A DNA stretch of 64,000 bases from Dokdonella fugitiva (lineage in GTDB: Bacteria > Pseudomonadota > Gammaproteobacteria > Xanthomonadales > Rhodanobacteraceae), in NCBI RefSeq assembly GCF_004342425.1, contig NZ_SLWQ01000006.1:1-64000 (forward strand). Direction: 5' to 3'. The translations under genes were made by a program, and so were the position numbers. Positions 25,937 through 41,600 of the stretch are shown in pieces. Positions within the stretch are counted from its first letter, which is position 1; every line of letters starts with the position of its first letter. A model generated the notes under the pieces. The model searched no databases. It saw only the letters and a program-made list of their open reading frames with translations, and was not told the DNA's origin.

Positions 25937-26752
25937 TCAGAACATGTGCTTCTCGATGCCGAGTTCGGCGAGGATCTTGCTCGCGATCTCCTCGATCGAG
26001 GTATGGGTGGTGTTCTGCACCGGGATCGCGTCGCGGCGGAACAGCTTGTCCGCCTGGCCGAGTTCCCAGCGGCATTGCTTGAGTTCGGCGTAGCGGCTGC
26101 CCGGGCGGCGCGCCTGGCGCACCTGGGCCAGGCGCTGCGGCTCGATCGTCAGGCCGTACAGGCGCGAGCGGTACGGCAGCAGGCGGCGCGGCAACTCGAG
26201 CCGCTCGAGGTCCTCCTCGGTCAGCGGGTAGTTCGCCGCCCGTACGCCGTAGTGCAAGGCCATGTAAAGGCAGGTCGGCGTCTTGCCCACGCGCGACACG
26301 CCGACCAGGATCACGTCGGCGTCGCCGTAGTTCACGTCGATGCCGTCGTCGTGGCTGAGCGCGTAGTTGGTCGCGTTGATGCGCGCCTCGTACTCGGTGA
26401 AGTCGGTCAGCCCGTGCGCCTTGCCGACGCGCGGCGAGCGCATCGTGCCGAGCTCCGCCTCGAGCGGGCCGATGAACGGCGCGAAGACATCGAGCATGAG
26501 CGCGCCGCTCTCGGCGACGATGTCGCTGAGCTTCTGGTCCATGATCGTGTTGACGACGATCGGCCGCGCGCCGCTCTGCGCATAGGCGGTGCGGATGCGC
26601 ACGGTCGCCGCGCGCGCCTTGTCCTCGCCATCGACGAACGGGATGCGGTAGGTGTCGAACTCGACCGAATCGAACTGGGTGAGCACGCTGTGGCCGATCG
26701 TTTCGGCGGTGATGCCGGTACCGTCGGAGACGTAGAAGATCGTGCGGCGCAT
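25937..26752 (-). CDS. ppsR: PEP synthase regulatory protein, bifunctional kinase/pyrophosphorylase (PpsR, DUF299)
   Basis: A 271-residue cytoplasmic enzyme that inactivates PEP synthase by ADP-dependent phosphorylation and reactivates it by phosphorolysis. The DUF299 hallmarks are present: [17 protein letters not shown] at the start and the P-loop [15 protein letters not shown] near residue 155. ATG 26752 opens the conserved [13 protein letters not shown]. It is divergent from its target ppsA across 170 bases, the classic arrangement. Confidence 0.95.
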   Translation of the reverse strand: MRRTIFYVSDGTGITAETIGHSVLTQFDSVEFDTYRIPFVDGEDKARAATVRIRTAYAQSGARPIVVNTIMDQKLSDIVAESGALMLDVFAPFIGPLEAELGTMRSPRVGKAHGLTDFTEYEARINATNYALSHDDGIDVNYGDADVILVGVSRVGKTPTCLYMALHYGVRAANYPLTEEDLERLELPRRLLPYRSRLYGLTIEPQRLAQVRQARRPGSRYAELKQCRWELGQADKLFRRDAIPVQNTTHTSIEEIASKILAELGIEKHMF

Positions 26753-26922
26753 GGGGCTCCCGGGGCGTCTGTCGCCGGCGAGTCTACGGGAAGCAGCCCG
26801 GTTTCCGCGCTCCGCCCGCGCCGCAGGCCTTGCCGGGGCAGGCTCGGCTTGCCGGAACCGCGCCAAAGCCCGAAAATTGCGCGCTGCCGCAAAGCGGCCT
26901 TCTCTTCCCACGGAGTATCCCC

Positions 26923-31996
<5,074 letters not shown>

Positions 31997-32034
31997 TCAT
32001 CGCAACGCCGTGATCCGGCGTGCTGCGACACTCC

Positions 32035-32063
32035 GACCCCGGCCTCGTGCCGGGGTCTTTTTT
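32035..32063 (+). terminator. Rho-independent terminator of the M4 peptidase gene
   Basis: A 9-bp stem (GACCCCGGC 32035-32043 with GCCGGGGTC 32049-32057) with a five-base loop is followed by six T. It lies about 40 bases after the stop. Confidence 0.9.
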
Positions 32064-32129
32064 CCGTCAGCCTGAAGACATCGGCTCCCGGCGCGCAAGG
32101 CTTCTTGATCGGGCACGGCGCCGGCGCGA

Positions 32130-32214
32130 GGTTCCGCTCGCCTCGGTGGCGAGGCAAATGCCGTCATTTTCGGCGAAAGCCGGAAGCAACCCCGCCGTCG
32201 AGGCGAGCGGAACC
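32130..32214. repeat. Nested palindromic element upstream of lexA2
   Basis: Perfect 16-bp inverted arms (32130-32145 and 32199-32214, GGTTCCGCTCGCCTCG) enclose an inner hairpin whose CGGC/GCCG stem closes a GAAA tetraloop at 32175-32178. The inner part resembles the GTCATT...CGGAA core of REP-like repeats seen near 38570. It may be a REP/BIME-type or MITE-like element, or a structured RNA. Confidence 0.6.
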
Positions 32215-32290
32215 GGCGACACCGCCGCGTTCCGGGAAAAGCCTTGCGCGGCCAAGGTCACGAGGCCAGGCGATGAGGCCTTGCGGATAC

Positions 32291-32308
32291 GTACTAATGT
32301 ACGTACAT
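32291..32308 (+). promoter_or_regulatory. LexA2-type operator in the lexA2 promoter
   Basis: GTACTAATGTAC (32291-32302) is a perfect GTAC-N4-GTAC palindrome and overlaps a second perfect 12-bp palindrome ATGTACGTACAT (32297-32308). It lies 9-26 bases before the lexA2 ATG. It resembles the AGTAC-N4-GTGCT site known for LexA2 of Pseudomonas putida, so autoregulation is likely. Confidence 0.65.
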
Positions 32309-32316
32309 TCGCACTC

Positions 32317-32955
32317 ATGGACGATCTACGCCTGACCACCAACCAGCGTCGCGTACTCGACTGCATCCGGCAGCATTTCGAGCGCTATGACTGCGCGCCA
32401 AGCCTGCGGGAAATCGCGGAAAATCTTGGGCTTGCAAGCCATAGCTCAGCGCAGGATTATGTGGAGGCGCTGGTTCGCAAGGGTGCCCTCGAGCGCTCGC
32501 CCCATCATCGCGGCCTGCGCCTCCCGCTTCGCTCGCGGGCGCCTGCGGCAACCCGGCTTCCCCTCGTCGGCCGGGTTGCCGCCGGCAGCCCCATCCTCGC
32601 CGCGGAGAACATCGAAGCCGAACACGGCGTCGATCCGGAGATGTTCCGTCCGCGCGCGGACTACCTGCTTCGCGTCATCGGCGCCAGCATGCGCGACGCC
32701 GGCATCCTCGACGGCGACCTCATCGCCGTGCATCGCACGCAGACCGCTGCGCATGGCCGCATCGTGGTCGCGCGCCTCGACGACGAGGTCACCGTCAAGC
32801 AGCTCGAACGGCGCGGTGACCGCATCCGCCTGTTGCCCGCGAATGCCGACTTCGCGCCGATCGACGTCGATCCGCAGCGGCAGGCCTTCGCGATCGAAGG
32901 CGTCTACGTCGGCCTGATCCGCCCTGCTCCCTCCGATCGACTGCGCCAGGGATGA
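32317..32955 (+). CDS. lexA2: LexA-family SOS repressor (LexA2 of the mutasome cassette)
   Basis: A 212-residue repressor. The N-terminal winged helix (about 1-70, TTNQRRVLDCIRQHFERYDC) binds DNA. Self-cleavage parts are intact: the Ala89-Gly90 site in GRVAAGSPI, Ser124 in GASMRDAG and Lys161 in EVTVKQL. The ATG is just downstream of paired GTAC palindromes. It heads the cassette lexA2-imuA-imuB-dnaE2 with gaps of 7 and 15 bases, so it probably controls it and itself. A second, housekeeping LexA is likely elsewhere in the genome but is not in this window. Confidence 0.93.
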   Translation: MDDLRLTTNQRRVLDCIRQHFERYDCAPSLREIAENLGLASHSSAQDYVEALVRKGALERSPHHRGLRLPLRSRAPAATRLPLVGRVAAGSPILAAENIEAEHGVDPEMFRPRADYLLRVIGASMRDAGILDGDLIAVHRTQTAAHGRIVVARLDDEVTVKQLERRGDRIRLLPANADFAPIDVDPQRQAFAIEGVYVGLIRPAPSDRLRQG

Positions 32956-32962
32956 AACCGGC

Positions 32963-33694
32963 ATGTTCACGACGAATCTTTCCGAACCCGTATCGAGCAC
33001 CGGCGACTATCCGCTGTTCGCTCCGACCGTCGTTCCGGCCGCGCCACGCGCCGCTGCGGCGACACCGCCACGCCGCGACGAAACCGCGCTCGCCGACGTG
33101 TTACGCCACCCAGGCATCTGGCGCCGCGGCACCGCGAAGGCACCGCGCAGCGATGCGCTGCCGACCGGCATTGCCGACCTCGATGCCCTGCTGCCCGGTG
33201 GTGGTTGGCCACGCGGCGCACTCAGTGAAATCCTCGTCGCTCAGGATGGCCTCGGCGAATGCAGCCTGCTGCTGCCCGCACTCGCGACCTTGACCCAGGC
33301 GCGCAAGCGCGTCGTGCTGGTGGCGCCACCGTACGCCCCCTATGCACCCGCCCTCGCCGCCGCGGGCGTCGATCTCGCCCAGCTCGTGCACATCGATGCG
33401 TCCGCTACCGACACGCACTGGACCGCGGAGCAGTGCCTGCGCGCCGGTTGCTGCGGCGCCGTGCTGAACTGGCTGCCACGCTCGGACTATCGCCAGTTGC
33501 GCCGCCTGCAGCTCGCCGCGGAAACCGGCGGCACGTTCGGTTTCGTGTTCCGGCCGCTGTCCGCCGCGCACGAAGCGAGCCCGGCCGCGTTGCGGCTGCG
33601 CCTCGAACCCGGCGCGATGGAGCCACGCCTGGAAATCATCAAATGCCGCGGCCGTTTCGGTGAACAGGCCCATGCGCTCGGGCTGCGTGCCTGA
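32963..33694 (+). CDS. imuA: ImuA, SulA/RecA-like translesion mutagenesis protein
   Basis: A 243-residue protein related to SulA and the RecA core. The recognisable stretch runs from LPTGIADLDALLPGGGWPRG through LSEILVAQDGLGECSLLLPA to RVVLVAPPYAPYAPAL. It lacks a canonical Walker A, as usual for ImuA. It works with ImuB and DnaE2 in damage-induced mutagenesis, linking the mutasome to RecA. ATG 32963 lies seven bases after the lexA2 stop. Confidence 0.9.
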   Translation: MFTTNLSEPVSSTGDYPLFAPTVVPAAPRAAAATPPRRDETALADVLRHPGIWRRGTAKAPRSDALPTGIADLDALLPGGGWPRGALSEILVAQDGLGECSLLLPALATLTQARKRVVLVAPPYAPYAPALAAAGVDLAQLVHIDASATDTHWTAEQCLRAGCCGAVLNWLPRSDYRQLRRLQLAAETGGTFGFVFRPLSAAHEASPAALRLRLEPGAMEPRLEIIKCRGRFGEQAHALGLRA

Positions 33695-33709
33695 TGCACC
33701 GAGGCATGC

Positions 33710-35140
33710 GTGTTCTGGGCCTGCCTGCACTACCCCCGGCTGGCGCTGGAGGCGCTTCATTCCGACGTGCCGGTCGATCGGCCCCATGCGATCGTCGACG
33801 GCCCGCAGCAACGACGCCATGTCGTGCTCGCGAATGCGGCCGCCGGCAAGGCCGGCGTGCGCGCGCAGCAGCCGCTCGCGAGCGCGCAACTGCTCTGCCC
33901 CCGCCTCGCCGTCACGCCACGTGATGAATCGGCCGAGCGCCACGCGCTCGCCTCGCTCGCCGATCATGCCTATCGTTACAGCGCCGATGTCAGCATCGCT
34001 CCACCCGACACGCTGTTCCTCGAGGTCGGCGCGAGCCTGAAGCTGTTCGGCGGCTGGCCCGCGCTCGAGCGCCGGATCCGCGCGGACATCGACCGGCTCG
34101 GTTACACCTGCGTCCTGGCCGCCGCGCCGACCGCGACCGCGGCACGCGTGTTCACCGCCTGCCGTTCGACGATCGCCCTGCCGGCGCTCGCGCAGTTGCC
34201 ACTCGCGCTCGAGGCCGCCCCGATCGTCGCCGGCGGTTTCGAGGCGAAGACCATCGCGACCCTGTACGGCATGGGCATGCGCACGCTCGGCGACCTGTTC
34301 CGCCTGCCACGCGCCGAACTCGCGCGTCGCATCGGGCAGCGCGCGCTCGACCACCTCGATCGCATGCGCGGCCTCGTCGCGGAAACGCTGCCGCGCTGGC
34401 AGCCGCCACCGCGTTATGCACGCCGCATCGAATTCGGGTACGGCATCGACTCGCACGGCGCGCTCGTGTTCCCGCTGCAGCGCCTCGTGCGCGAGTTCGC
34501 GCAGTTCCTCGCTGCGCGCGACGGCGGCGTGCAACGCTTCATCCTCGAACTGGGGCACGAGCGCGATGCACTCACGCGCATCGAGGTCGGCCTGCTCGCT
34601 CCGCAGCGGGACGCGGCATCGCTGCTCGAACTCGCGCGCGCGCGGCTCGAGCGCGTCGAACTCGTCGCTCCGGTGCATGCGCTCGCCCTGCGTGCCGACG
34701 ACCTGCCGCCGCTGTGCCCGCTGCATCGCGACCTGTTCGAGACGAACCGCCACGAACAATTCGACTGGCCCGCACTGGTCGAACGCCTGCGCGCGCGCCT
34801 CGGCGATGCGGCGCTGCAGGGCCTCGCCTGCGTCGCCGACCATCGCCCCGATCGCGCCTCGCGCTTCGTCCCGCTCGGCGCGCGACCGCCCGCCCCGACC
34901 GCGGCACCGGCGGCGCGCCCGTTCTGGTTGTTGCAACGCCCACTCCCCCTGCGTGGCCGGCCGGCGCGCGTGCTGGCCGGTCCCGAACGCATCGAAAGCG
35001 GCTGGTGGGACGAGCACGACCAACGCCGCGACTACTACATCATCGAGACGCGCGACGGCCAGCGTGCCTGGGCGTTCATCGCCACCGGGTGCGCGCCGGA
35101 TCGTGATGCGCCATGGACCTTGCAGGGCTGGTTCGCGTGA
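33710..35140 (+). CDS. imuB: ImuB, catalytically inactive Y-family polymerase-like protein
   Basis: A 476-residue protein beginning at GTG 33710 with the family start [16 protein letters not shown]. It keeps the Y-family fold ([20 protein letters not shown], then [20 protein letters not shown]) but lacks the acidic catalytic residues of active polymerases. ImuB serves as a hub that recruits DnaE2 to the sliding clamp. The C-terminal part (about 410-476) holds the conserved [20 protein letters not shown] stretch. Its 3' end overlaps the dnaE2 start. Confidence 0.92.
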   Translation: MFWACLHYPRLALEALHSDVPVDRPHAIVDGPQQRRHVVLANAAAGKAGVRAQQPLASAQLLCPRLAVTPRDESAERHALASLADHAYRYSADVSIAPPDTLFLEVGASLKLFGGWPALERRIRADIDRLGYTCVLAAAPTATAARVFTACRSTIALPALAQLPLALEAAPIVAGGFEAKTIATLYGMGMRTLGDLFRLPRAELARRIGQRALDHLDRMRGLVAETLPRWQPPPRYARRIEFGYGIDSHGALVFPLQRLVREFAQFLAARDGGVQRFILELGHERDALTRIEVGLLAPQRDAASLLELARARLERVELVAPVHALALRADDLPPLCPLHRDLFETNRHEQFDWPALVERLRARLGDAALQGLACVADHRPDRASRFVPLGARPPAPTAAPAARPFWLLQRPLPLRGRPARVLAGPERIESGWWDEHDQRRDYYIIETRDGQRAWAFIATGCAPDRDAPWTLQGWFA

Positions 35141-38100
35141 ACGCACCGCCGCGCCCACCGAAACGCCGCCGCCTGCGCGCGCCCCTCGAACCGGGTTTGC
35201 CCGCCATCGATGCGGCCGAAGACGATCCGCGCAGCGGTCTGCACAAGCTGCGTCGCCGCTCGCCGGGCGGCAATGCCGATGCGGCGACCGCCGATCGCCC
35301 AGCCGCCGGCGGCGACATCCCGCCGGCGACGATGCCGGCGCAACCGCGCTACGCCGAGCTCCACTGCCTGTCGAACTTCTCGTTCCAACGCGGCGCATCG
35401 AGCGCGATCGAATTGTTCGAACGCGCGCGGAAACTCGGCTATGCCGCGCTCGCGATCACCGATGAATGCTCCCTCGCCGGCATCGTGCGGGCGTTGCAGG
35501 CGGCGGAAGAATCCGGCGTCCGGCTCGTCGTCGGCAGCGAAGTGCAGCTCGAGGACGGGCCGCGCATGGTCCTGCTCGCGGCGAACGAAGACGGTTATTC
35601 GGACCTGTGCCGGCTGATCACGACCGGGCGGCGCTGCAGCGCGAAGGGTGAATACCGGCTGGCGCGCGCCGACGCCGAACGCCTGGGCGACGGCGTGCTC
35701 GTGCTGTGGGTACCTGGCGACGCGGCGAACGACGATGATCACGCCGCCTGGGTCGCGCGCCGGTTCGCCGGACGCGCCTGGCTCGCGATCGAACGGCATC
35801 GCGGCAACGGCGATGATGCGCGCTTCGAACAGTTGCGCGCGCTCGCCGAGCGCCATGCGCTCACGCCCGTAGCGGCCGGCGGCGTGCACATGCACGTGCG
35901 CCGCCGACGCGCACTGCAGGACGTGATGACCGCGATCCGCCTCGGCTGCACCGTGGCCGAGGCCGGCCATGCCTTGTTCCCGAATGGCGAGCGGCATCTG
36001 CGCCGCATCGATGATCTCGCCACCCTCTACCCTGCCGGGATGCTCGCCGAAACGCTGCGCATCGCCGCGCGCTGCAAGCTCGACCTGCGCAAGCTCAACT
36101 ACCGCTACCCGCGTGAACTCGTGCCGGAAGGCCTCGACGCGATCACCCACCTGCGCGCGCTCACCTGGCAAGGCGCCGCCAGGCACTGGCCGCAACGGAT
36201 ACCGGAGGCCGTGCGCATCCAGGTCGAGAAGGAGCTCGCGCTCATCGAAAAGCTCCGCTACGAGCATTTCTTCCTCACCGTGGAGGAAATCGTCTCGTGG
36301 GCGCGTGCGCAGGAGCCGCCGATCCTGTGTCAGGGCCGCGGCTCTTCCGCCAATTCGGCCGTCTGCTATTGCCTCGGCATTACCGCGGTGAATCCCGACA
36401 ACGGCAACCTGCTGTTCGAGCGCTTCCTTTCCGAGGAGCGCAACGAGCCTCCGGACATCGACGTCGACTTCGAGCACGAGCGCCGCGAGGAAGTGATCCA
36501 GCACATCTTCGGCAAATACGGTCGCGAACGCGCCGCGCTCGCCGCGACCGTGATCAGCTATCGCAGCAAGAGCGCGATCCGGGACGTCGGCCGCGCGCTC
36601 GGCGTGCCGGATGACCAGATCGACGCCCTCGGCGGGATGTTCTCGCGCGTGCGCAGCGGCCAGCCGTTCGAAACCGTGCTGCGCGAGCAGGGTTTCGACC
36701 CGTCGAGCCCCGTATTGCGGAAACTTTTCACGCTCGCCGCCGAATTGCGCGGCTTCCCGCGCCACCTGTCGCAGCATGTCGGCGGCTTCGTGATCTCGGA
36801 ACGACCGCTGCACCACCTCGTGCCGGTCGAGAACGCGGCGATGCCCGAGCGCACGATCATCCAGTGGGACAAGGATGATCTGGAGGAAATGCGCCTGCTC
36901 AAGGTCGACGTGCTCGCGCTCGGCATGCTCACCTGCATCCGCAAATGCCTCGACCTGTTGCACCGGCACGGTTTGTGGCGACATCCGTACCACGGCGCGC
37001 GGCCCGCATTGCACGACATCCCGCAAGGCGAGGACCGGGGCGACGGGCACATCGATGCGGTATACGACATGATCTGCCGCGCCGACACGATCGGCGTGTT
37101 CCAGATCGAGTCGCGAGCGCAGATGTCGATGCTGCCGCGACTGCAGCCGCGCACGTTCTACGACCTCGTCGTCGAAGTCGCAATCGTCCGGCCAGGCCCG
37201 ATCCAGGGCGACATGGTCCATCCGTACCTGCGCCGCCGCAAGGGACTCGAACCGATCGACTACCCGCAGTCGCGCTTCGAGCGCGAGAGCGGCAGCGGTG
37301 GCTCGAAAGTGCGCGATGCGCTCGAGCGCACGCTCGGCGTGCCGATCTTCCAGGAACAGGTGATGAAGCTCATCCAGGTCGTCGCCGGCTTCACGCCCGG
37401 CGAAGCCGACCAGTTGCGCCGTGCGATGGCGGCCTGGAAGCGCCGTGGCGGCCTCGGCCATTTCCACGATCGCATCCGCGACGGCATGATCGAGCGCGGC
37501 TACGAGGAAGCGTATTTCGAGCGCATCTTCCAGCAGATCCAGGGGTTCGGCGAATACGGTTTCCCGGAATCGCACGCAGCGAGTTTCGCCCTGCTCGCCT
37601 GGGCTTCGTCATGGCTCAAGTGCCATCACCCGGCCGCGTTCACTTGCGCCTTGCTCAACTCGCAACCGATGGGGTTCTACCAGCCCTCGCAGCTGATCCA
37701 GGATGCGCGCGCGCACGGCGTGCGCGTACTGCCGGTCGACGTCGCCGCGAGCGAGTGGGACTGCACGCTCGTACCGCTACCCGCCGCAGCCGTGGTGCAC
37801 GGCATGGACCCGATCGCGCTGCGCCTCGGCTTCCGCCAGGTGCGCGGCATGTCCGAAGGACTCGCCGCACGTCTCGTCGCTGCACGCCGGCAAAGAGCGT
37901 TCGCCGACGTCGACGACATGACGCGGCGGGCAGCGGTCACGGCGGCGGAACGGGCGCGGCTCGCCGACGCAGGCGCGCTGCAGTCGCTCAGCGGGCACCG
38001 CTACCGTGCGCGCTGGGACAGCGCCGGTGCCGAGATACCGCTGCCTGTGCTCGCGGCGGCGGCATTGCAGGAACAAGCGGTCGAACTGCGCGAGCCTTCG

Positions 38101-38520
38101 GTGCGCGAGGACGTGCTGACCGACTATGCCACGCTCGGATTGTCACTGGACGGGCATCCGCTCGCCCTCGTGCGCGCCGAACTGTCGCGCCGTCGCGTGT
38201 CGCCCGCGCGGATCACCCTGGATGCGGTGAACCGCGGCCGCAGCCTGCGGTGCGCCGGGCTGGTGACCGTGCGCCAGCATCCGGGCACGGCGAAAGGCGT
38301 CACCTTCGTCACGCTCGAGGACGAGACCGGCATCGTCAACGTCGTCGTCTGGCGCGCGCTCGCCGAACGCCAGCACCGCGTGCTGCTCGAGGCGACGGTG
38401 ATGGCCGTGGACGGCGTGCTCGAAGCGAGCGACGGCGTGCACCACCTGATCGCCAGGCGACTGCACGACTACAGCATGCTGCTGCCGGAACTCGCGTTCG
38501 CCTCGCGCGATTTCCATTGA
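35113..38520 (+). CDS. dnaE2: Error-prone DNA polymerase DnaE2
   Basis: A 1135-residue C-family polymerase used for damage-induced mutagenesis. It opens with about 75 basic, low-complexity residues, then the PHP domain ([18 protein letters not shown]). The active-site aspartates are Asp448, Asp450 and Asp452 in [12 protein letters not shown]. Further marks are [20 protein letters not shown] and the C-terminal OB-fold ([19 protein letters not shown]). Start choice is open: ATG 35113 overlaps imuB by 28 bases, and GTG 35137 forms a GTGA overlap that would favour coupling. Last gene of the SOS cassette. Confidence 0.95.
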   Translation: MDLAGLVRVNAPPRPPKRRRLRAPLEPGLPAIDAAEDDPRSGLHKLRRRSPGGNADAATADRPAAGGDIPPATMPAQPRYAELHCLSNFSFQRGASSAIELFERARKLGYAALAITDECSLAGIVRALQAAEESGVRLVVGSEVQLEDGPRMVLLAANEDGYSDLCRLITTGRRCSAKGEYRLARADAERLGDGVLVLWVPGDAANDDDHAAWVARRFAGRAWLAIERHRGNGDDARFEQLRALAERHALTPVAAGGVHMHVRRRRALQDVMTAIRLGCTVAEAGHALFPNGERHLRRIDDLATLYPAGMLAETLRIAARCKLDLRKLNYRYPRELVPEGLDAITHLRALTWQGAARHWPQRIPEAVRIQVEKELALIEKLRYEHFFLTVEEIVSWARAQEPPILCQGRGSSANSAVCYCLGITAVNPDNGNLLFERFLSEERNEPPDIDVDFEHERREEVIQHIFGKYGRERAALAATVISYRSKSAIRDVGRALGVPDDQIDALGGMFSRVRSGQPFETVLREQGFDPSSPVLRKLFTLAAELRGFPRHLSQHVGGFVISERPLHHLVPVENAAMPERTIIQWDKDDLEEMRLLKVDVLALGMLTCIRKCLDLLHRHGLWRHPYHGARPALHDIPQGEDRGDGHIDAVYDMICRADTIGVFQIESRAQMSMLPRLQPRTFYDLVVEVAIVRPGPIQGDMVHPYLRRRKGLEPIDYPQSRFERESGSGGSKVRDALERTLGVPIFQEQVMKLIQVVAGFTPGEADQLRRAMAAWKRRGGLGHFHDRIRDGMIERGYEEAYFERIFQQIQGFGEYGFPESHAASFALLAWASSWLKCHHPAAFTCALLNSQPMGFYQPSQLIQDARAHGVRVLPVDVAASEWDCTLVPLPAAAVVHGMDPIALRLGFRQVRGMSEGLAARLVAARRQRAFADVDDMTRRAAVTAAERARLADAGALQSLSGHRYRARWDSAGAEIPLPVLAAAALQEQAVELREPSVREDVLTDYATLGLSLDGHPLALVRAELSRRRVSPARITLDAVNRGRSLRCAGLVTVRQHPGTAKGVTFVTLEDETGIVNVVVWRALAERQHRVLLEATVMAVDGVLEASDGVHHLIARRLHDYSMLLPELAFASRDFH

Positions 38521-38567
38521 CGGCCGGTGCACTGGACGACATGCGCTTTCGTGCGCAGGATGCTTCG

Positions 38568-38604
38568 TCCCTGGGGATTTCCGCTTCCGCGGGAATGACG
38601 GCAG
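38568..38604. repeat. REP-like palindromic repeat
   Basis: A copy of the widespread CGTCATTCCCGCG...GCGG-type palindrome, read here on the minus strand (TCCCTGGGGATTTCCGC and GCGGGAATGACGG). It lies between dnaE2 and the DUF11 protein gene. Confidence 0.5.
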
Positions 38605-38647
38605 CGTGCCGGGACGTCACCCGCTCGCTGCCGAACGCGCGTGACGC

Positions 38648-38668
38648 GGGTGGGCCATCGGCCCACCC
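38648..38668. terminator. Probable bidirectional terminator between dnaE2 and the surface-protein gene
   Basis: A perfect 9-bp stem GGGTGGGCC/GGCCCACCC with an ATC loop lies between two converging genes. There is no T-run on either side, so its efficiency is uncertain. Confidence 0.4.
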
Positions 38669-38692
38669 ATCGTCACATCGTCGCGCGCAAGC

Positions 38693-41600
38693 TCATCCGC
38701 GCGTCTGCCGACGCGAACGCCAGGCCAACGTGAAGAGCGCGCCGATCAGCAGCAGCATCGCGAAGCGATCGAGCGCCGGTACCGGCATCGTCTCGCCCTG
38801 TGCAGCGGCGACCGCGAACGCGGTCGGATCGGCCGCGCCTGCGCCCGCCGGATCGTCGGTCGGGGCCGAACTCTCGTTGCTGCCGTCACCATCGCCGTCG
38901 TACGACACGAAGCCCTGGTTCACGACCGTGCCGCTCGTCGCGACGACGGTCGCGGTGATCGTGATCGTGACGCTGCCGCCGGCGGGAATCGCGCCGTCCC
39001 AGTGCACGAGCGTCCCCGGTCCGAAGCCGACGGTGCCGCTGCTCGCGGTCGCCGCGACATAGCCCACGCCAGCCGGCAGTGTGTCGGTGAATTCGCTGCC
39101 CGGGTTGTCGCCTTGCGCGCCCGCACCTGAATTCGTGAGCACGATCGTGTAGGTCACCGTCGAGCCCGGCGTGAATCCGCCGCTGCCGGCCGCGACCGTC
39201 TTCGTCGCAGCCACCGCCGCACCCGGCACGAGCGTCACGCTGTCGACGTCGGTCGCGCTGTTGTCGGCCGGATTCGGGTCGGTCGCACCCGCGGGTGCGG
39301 CGATGCTCGCGGTGTTGACAAGCGTGCCGCTCGCCGACGCCGCGATCGCGCAGGTCGCCGTGTACGTCACGCTACCGCCCGCGGGGACGTCCACGGTGTC
39401 GGCGATGTCGCCGCTGCCGGAGGCGGCGCAGGCGCCACCGCCGGCGCCGGCGCACGTCCACGTGCAGGTCTCGCCGAGCGGGAACGTGTCGGTGACGCTC
39501 GCGCCGATCGCATCGCTCGGGCCCGCATTGGCGGCGACGATCGTGTAAGTCGTGCTGCCACCCGCCGTGACGCCCGTGACGCCGTCGGTCTTGGTGATCG
39601 ACAGGTCGGCGATGCTGCCGCCGACGACGAACGAAGTCGGATCGCTCGCACCTCCCAGCGACGGGTCATCGGTCGGTCGCGCCGCATCGTTGGTGCCGTT
39701 GGCGTCGCTGTCGTAGGCCACCGTGCCCTGGTTGCTGATCGTGCCGCTCGCCGAGGCGTCGATCGTCGCGGTGATCGTGATCGTCACGCTGCCACCCGCC
39801 GGGATCGCACCGTTCCACGTCACCGTGTTCGTGCCGACCGTCGCGACCGCCGTGCCGCCCGTCGCGGTGGCGGAAACGAGCGCGAGGCCCGCCGGCAGCA
39901 CGTCGGTGAACTCGTCACCCGGATTGTCGCCCTGGGCGCCGCCACCATTCGTGAGAACGACCGCGTACGTGACCGTCGTGCCCGGCGCGAACACGCCGGA
40001 AACCACCTTCGTCGCGCCGACGTCCGCACCAGCCGGATTGACCGTGTCGACGTCGGTTGCGCTGTTGTTCGCCGGATTCGTATCGGTGGTGCCGGCGGGC
40101 GCCGCGATCGTCGCCGTGTTGCCCAGGCTGCCGCTTGCCGACGCCGACACCGCGCAACTGGCCGTGTACGTGACGCTGCCGCCCACCGGCAGGTTCGTCG
40201 TGTCGGCGATGTTGCCGCTGCCCGCCGCGGTGCAGGTGCCGCCGCCCGCACCGACGCAGGTCCAGGTACAGGTTTCGTCCGCGGGGAATGTATCGGCGAC
40301 GGTCGCACCGCTCGCGTTGCTCGGGCCGGCGTTGGATGCCGTGATCGTATAGGTCACGCTGCCACCCGCGGTCACGCTGGTGACGCCATCCGTCTTGGTG
40401 ATCGACAGGTCGGCCGAGGCGCCAAGCGCGTCGGTGTCGGTGGCGCTGTTGTTGCCCGGGTTGGGATCGGTCGCGCTGCCCGCGGTGACGGTGGCTGTGT
40501 TGACGAGGCTGCCCGTCGCCGACGCGGAGATCGCGCAGCTCGCCGTGTACGTCACGCTGCCGCCTGCCGGCAGGTTCGTCGTGTCGGCGATGTTGCCGCT
40601 GCCCGCCGCGGTGCAGGTGCCGCCGCCCGCACCGACGCAGGTCCAGGTGCAGGTTTCGCTCGCGGGGAACGTATCGGCGACGGTGCTGCCCGGCGCGTTG
40701 CTCGGACCCGCGTTCGATGCGGTGATCGTGTACGTCACGTTGCCGCCAGCGGTCGCGCTGGTGACGCCGTCGGTCTTCGTGATCGAGACGTCGGCCGTGG
40801 CCACGAGCGCGTCGGTATCCGTCGCACTGTTGTCCGCCGGATTCGGATCGGTCGTGCCGGCGGGCGCAGTGACGGTCGCCGTGTTCGCGAGGGTGCCGCT
40901 GGCGGCCGCCGACACCGTGCATGACGCGGTGTAGGTGACGCTGCCGCCTGCAGGCAGGTTGGTCACGTCGTTGACGTTGCCGCTGCCCGACGCGGTACAG
41001 GTGCCGCCGCCCGCGCCGACGCAGGTCCAGGTGCAGGTTTCACTGGCCGGGAACGTGTCGGCGACGGTCGCGCCGTTTGCATTGCTCGGGCCCGCATTGG
41101 ACGCCGTGATCGTGTAGGTCACGCTGCCGCCCGGCGTCGCCGTCGTCACGCCGTCGGTCTTCGTGATCGAGATGTCCGCGTTCGGCGTCAGCGTGTCGGT
41201 GTCGGTCGCGCTGTTGTTGGTCGGATTCGGGTCGGTGACGCCGGGCGGAGCCGCTGCAGTCGCGGTATTGCCGAGCGTGCCCGTCGCCGCGGCCGATACC
41301 GCGCAGCTCGCCGTGTACGTGACGCTGCCGCCCGCAGGCAGGTTCGTCACGTCGTTGATGTTGCCGCTGCCCGCCGCAGTGCAGGTGCCGCCACCGGCGC
41401 CGACGCAGGTCCAGGTGCAGGTCTCGCTCGCCGGGAACGTGTCGGCGACGGTGCTGCCGGGCGCATTGCTGGGCCCCGCGTTGGACGCAGTGATCGTGTA
41501 GGTCACGCTGCCGCCCGGCGTCGCCGTCGTCACGCCGTCGGTCTTCGTGATCGAGATGTCCGCGTTCGGCGTGAGCGTATCGGTGTCGGTCGCGCTGTTG

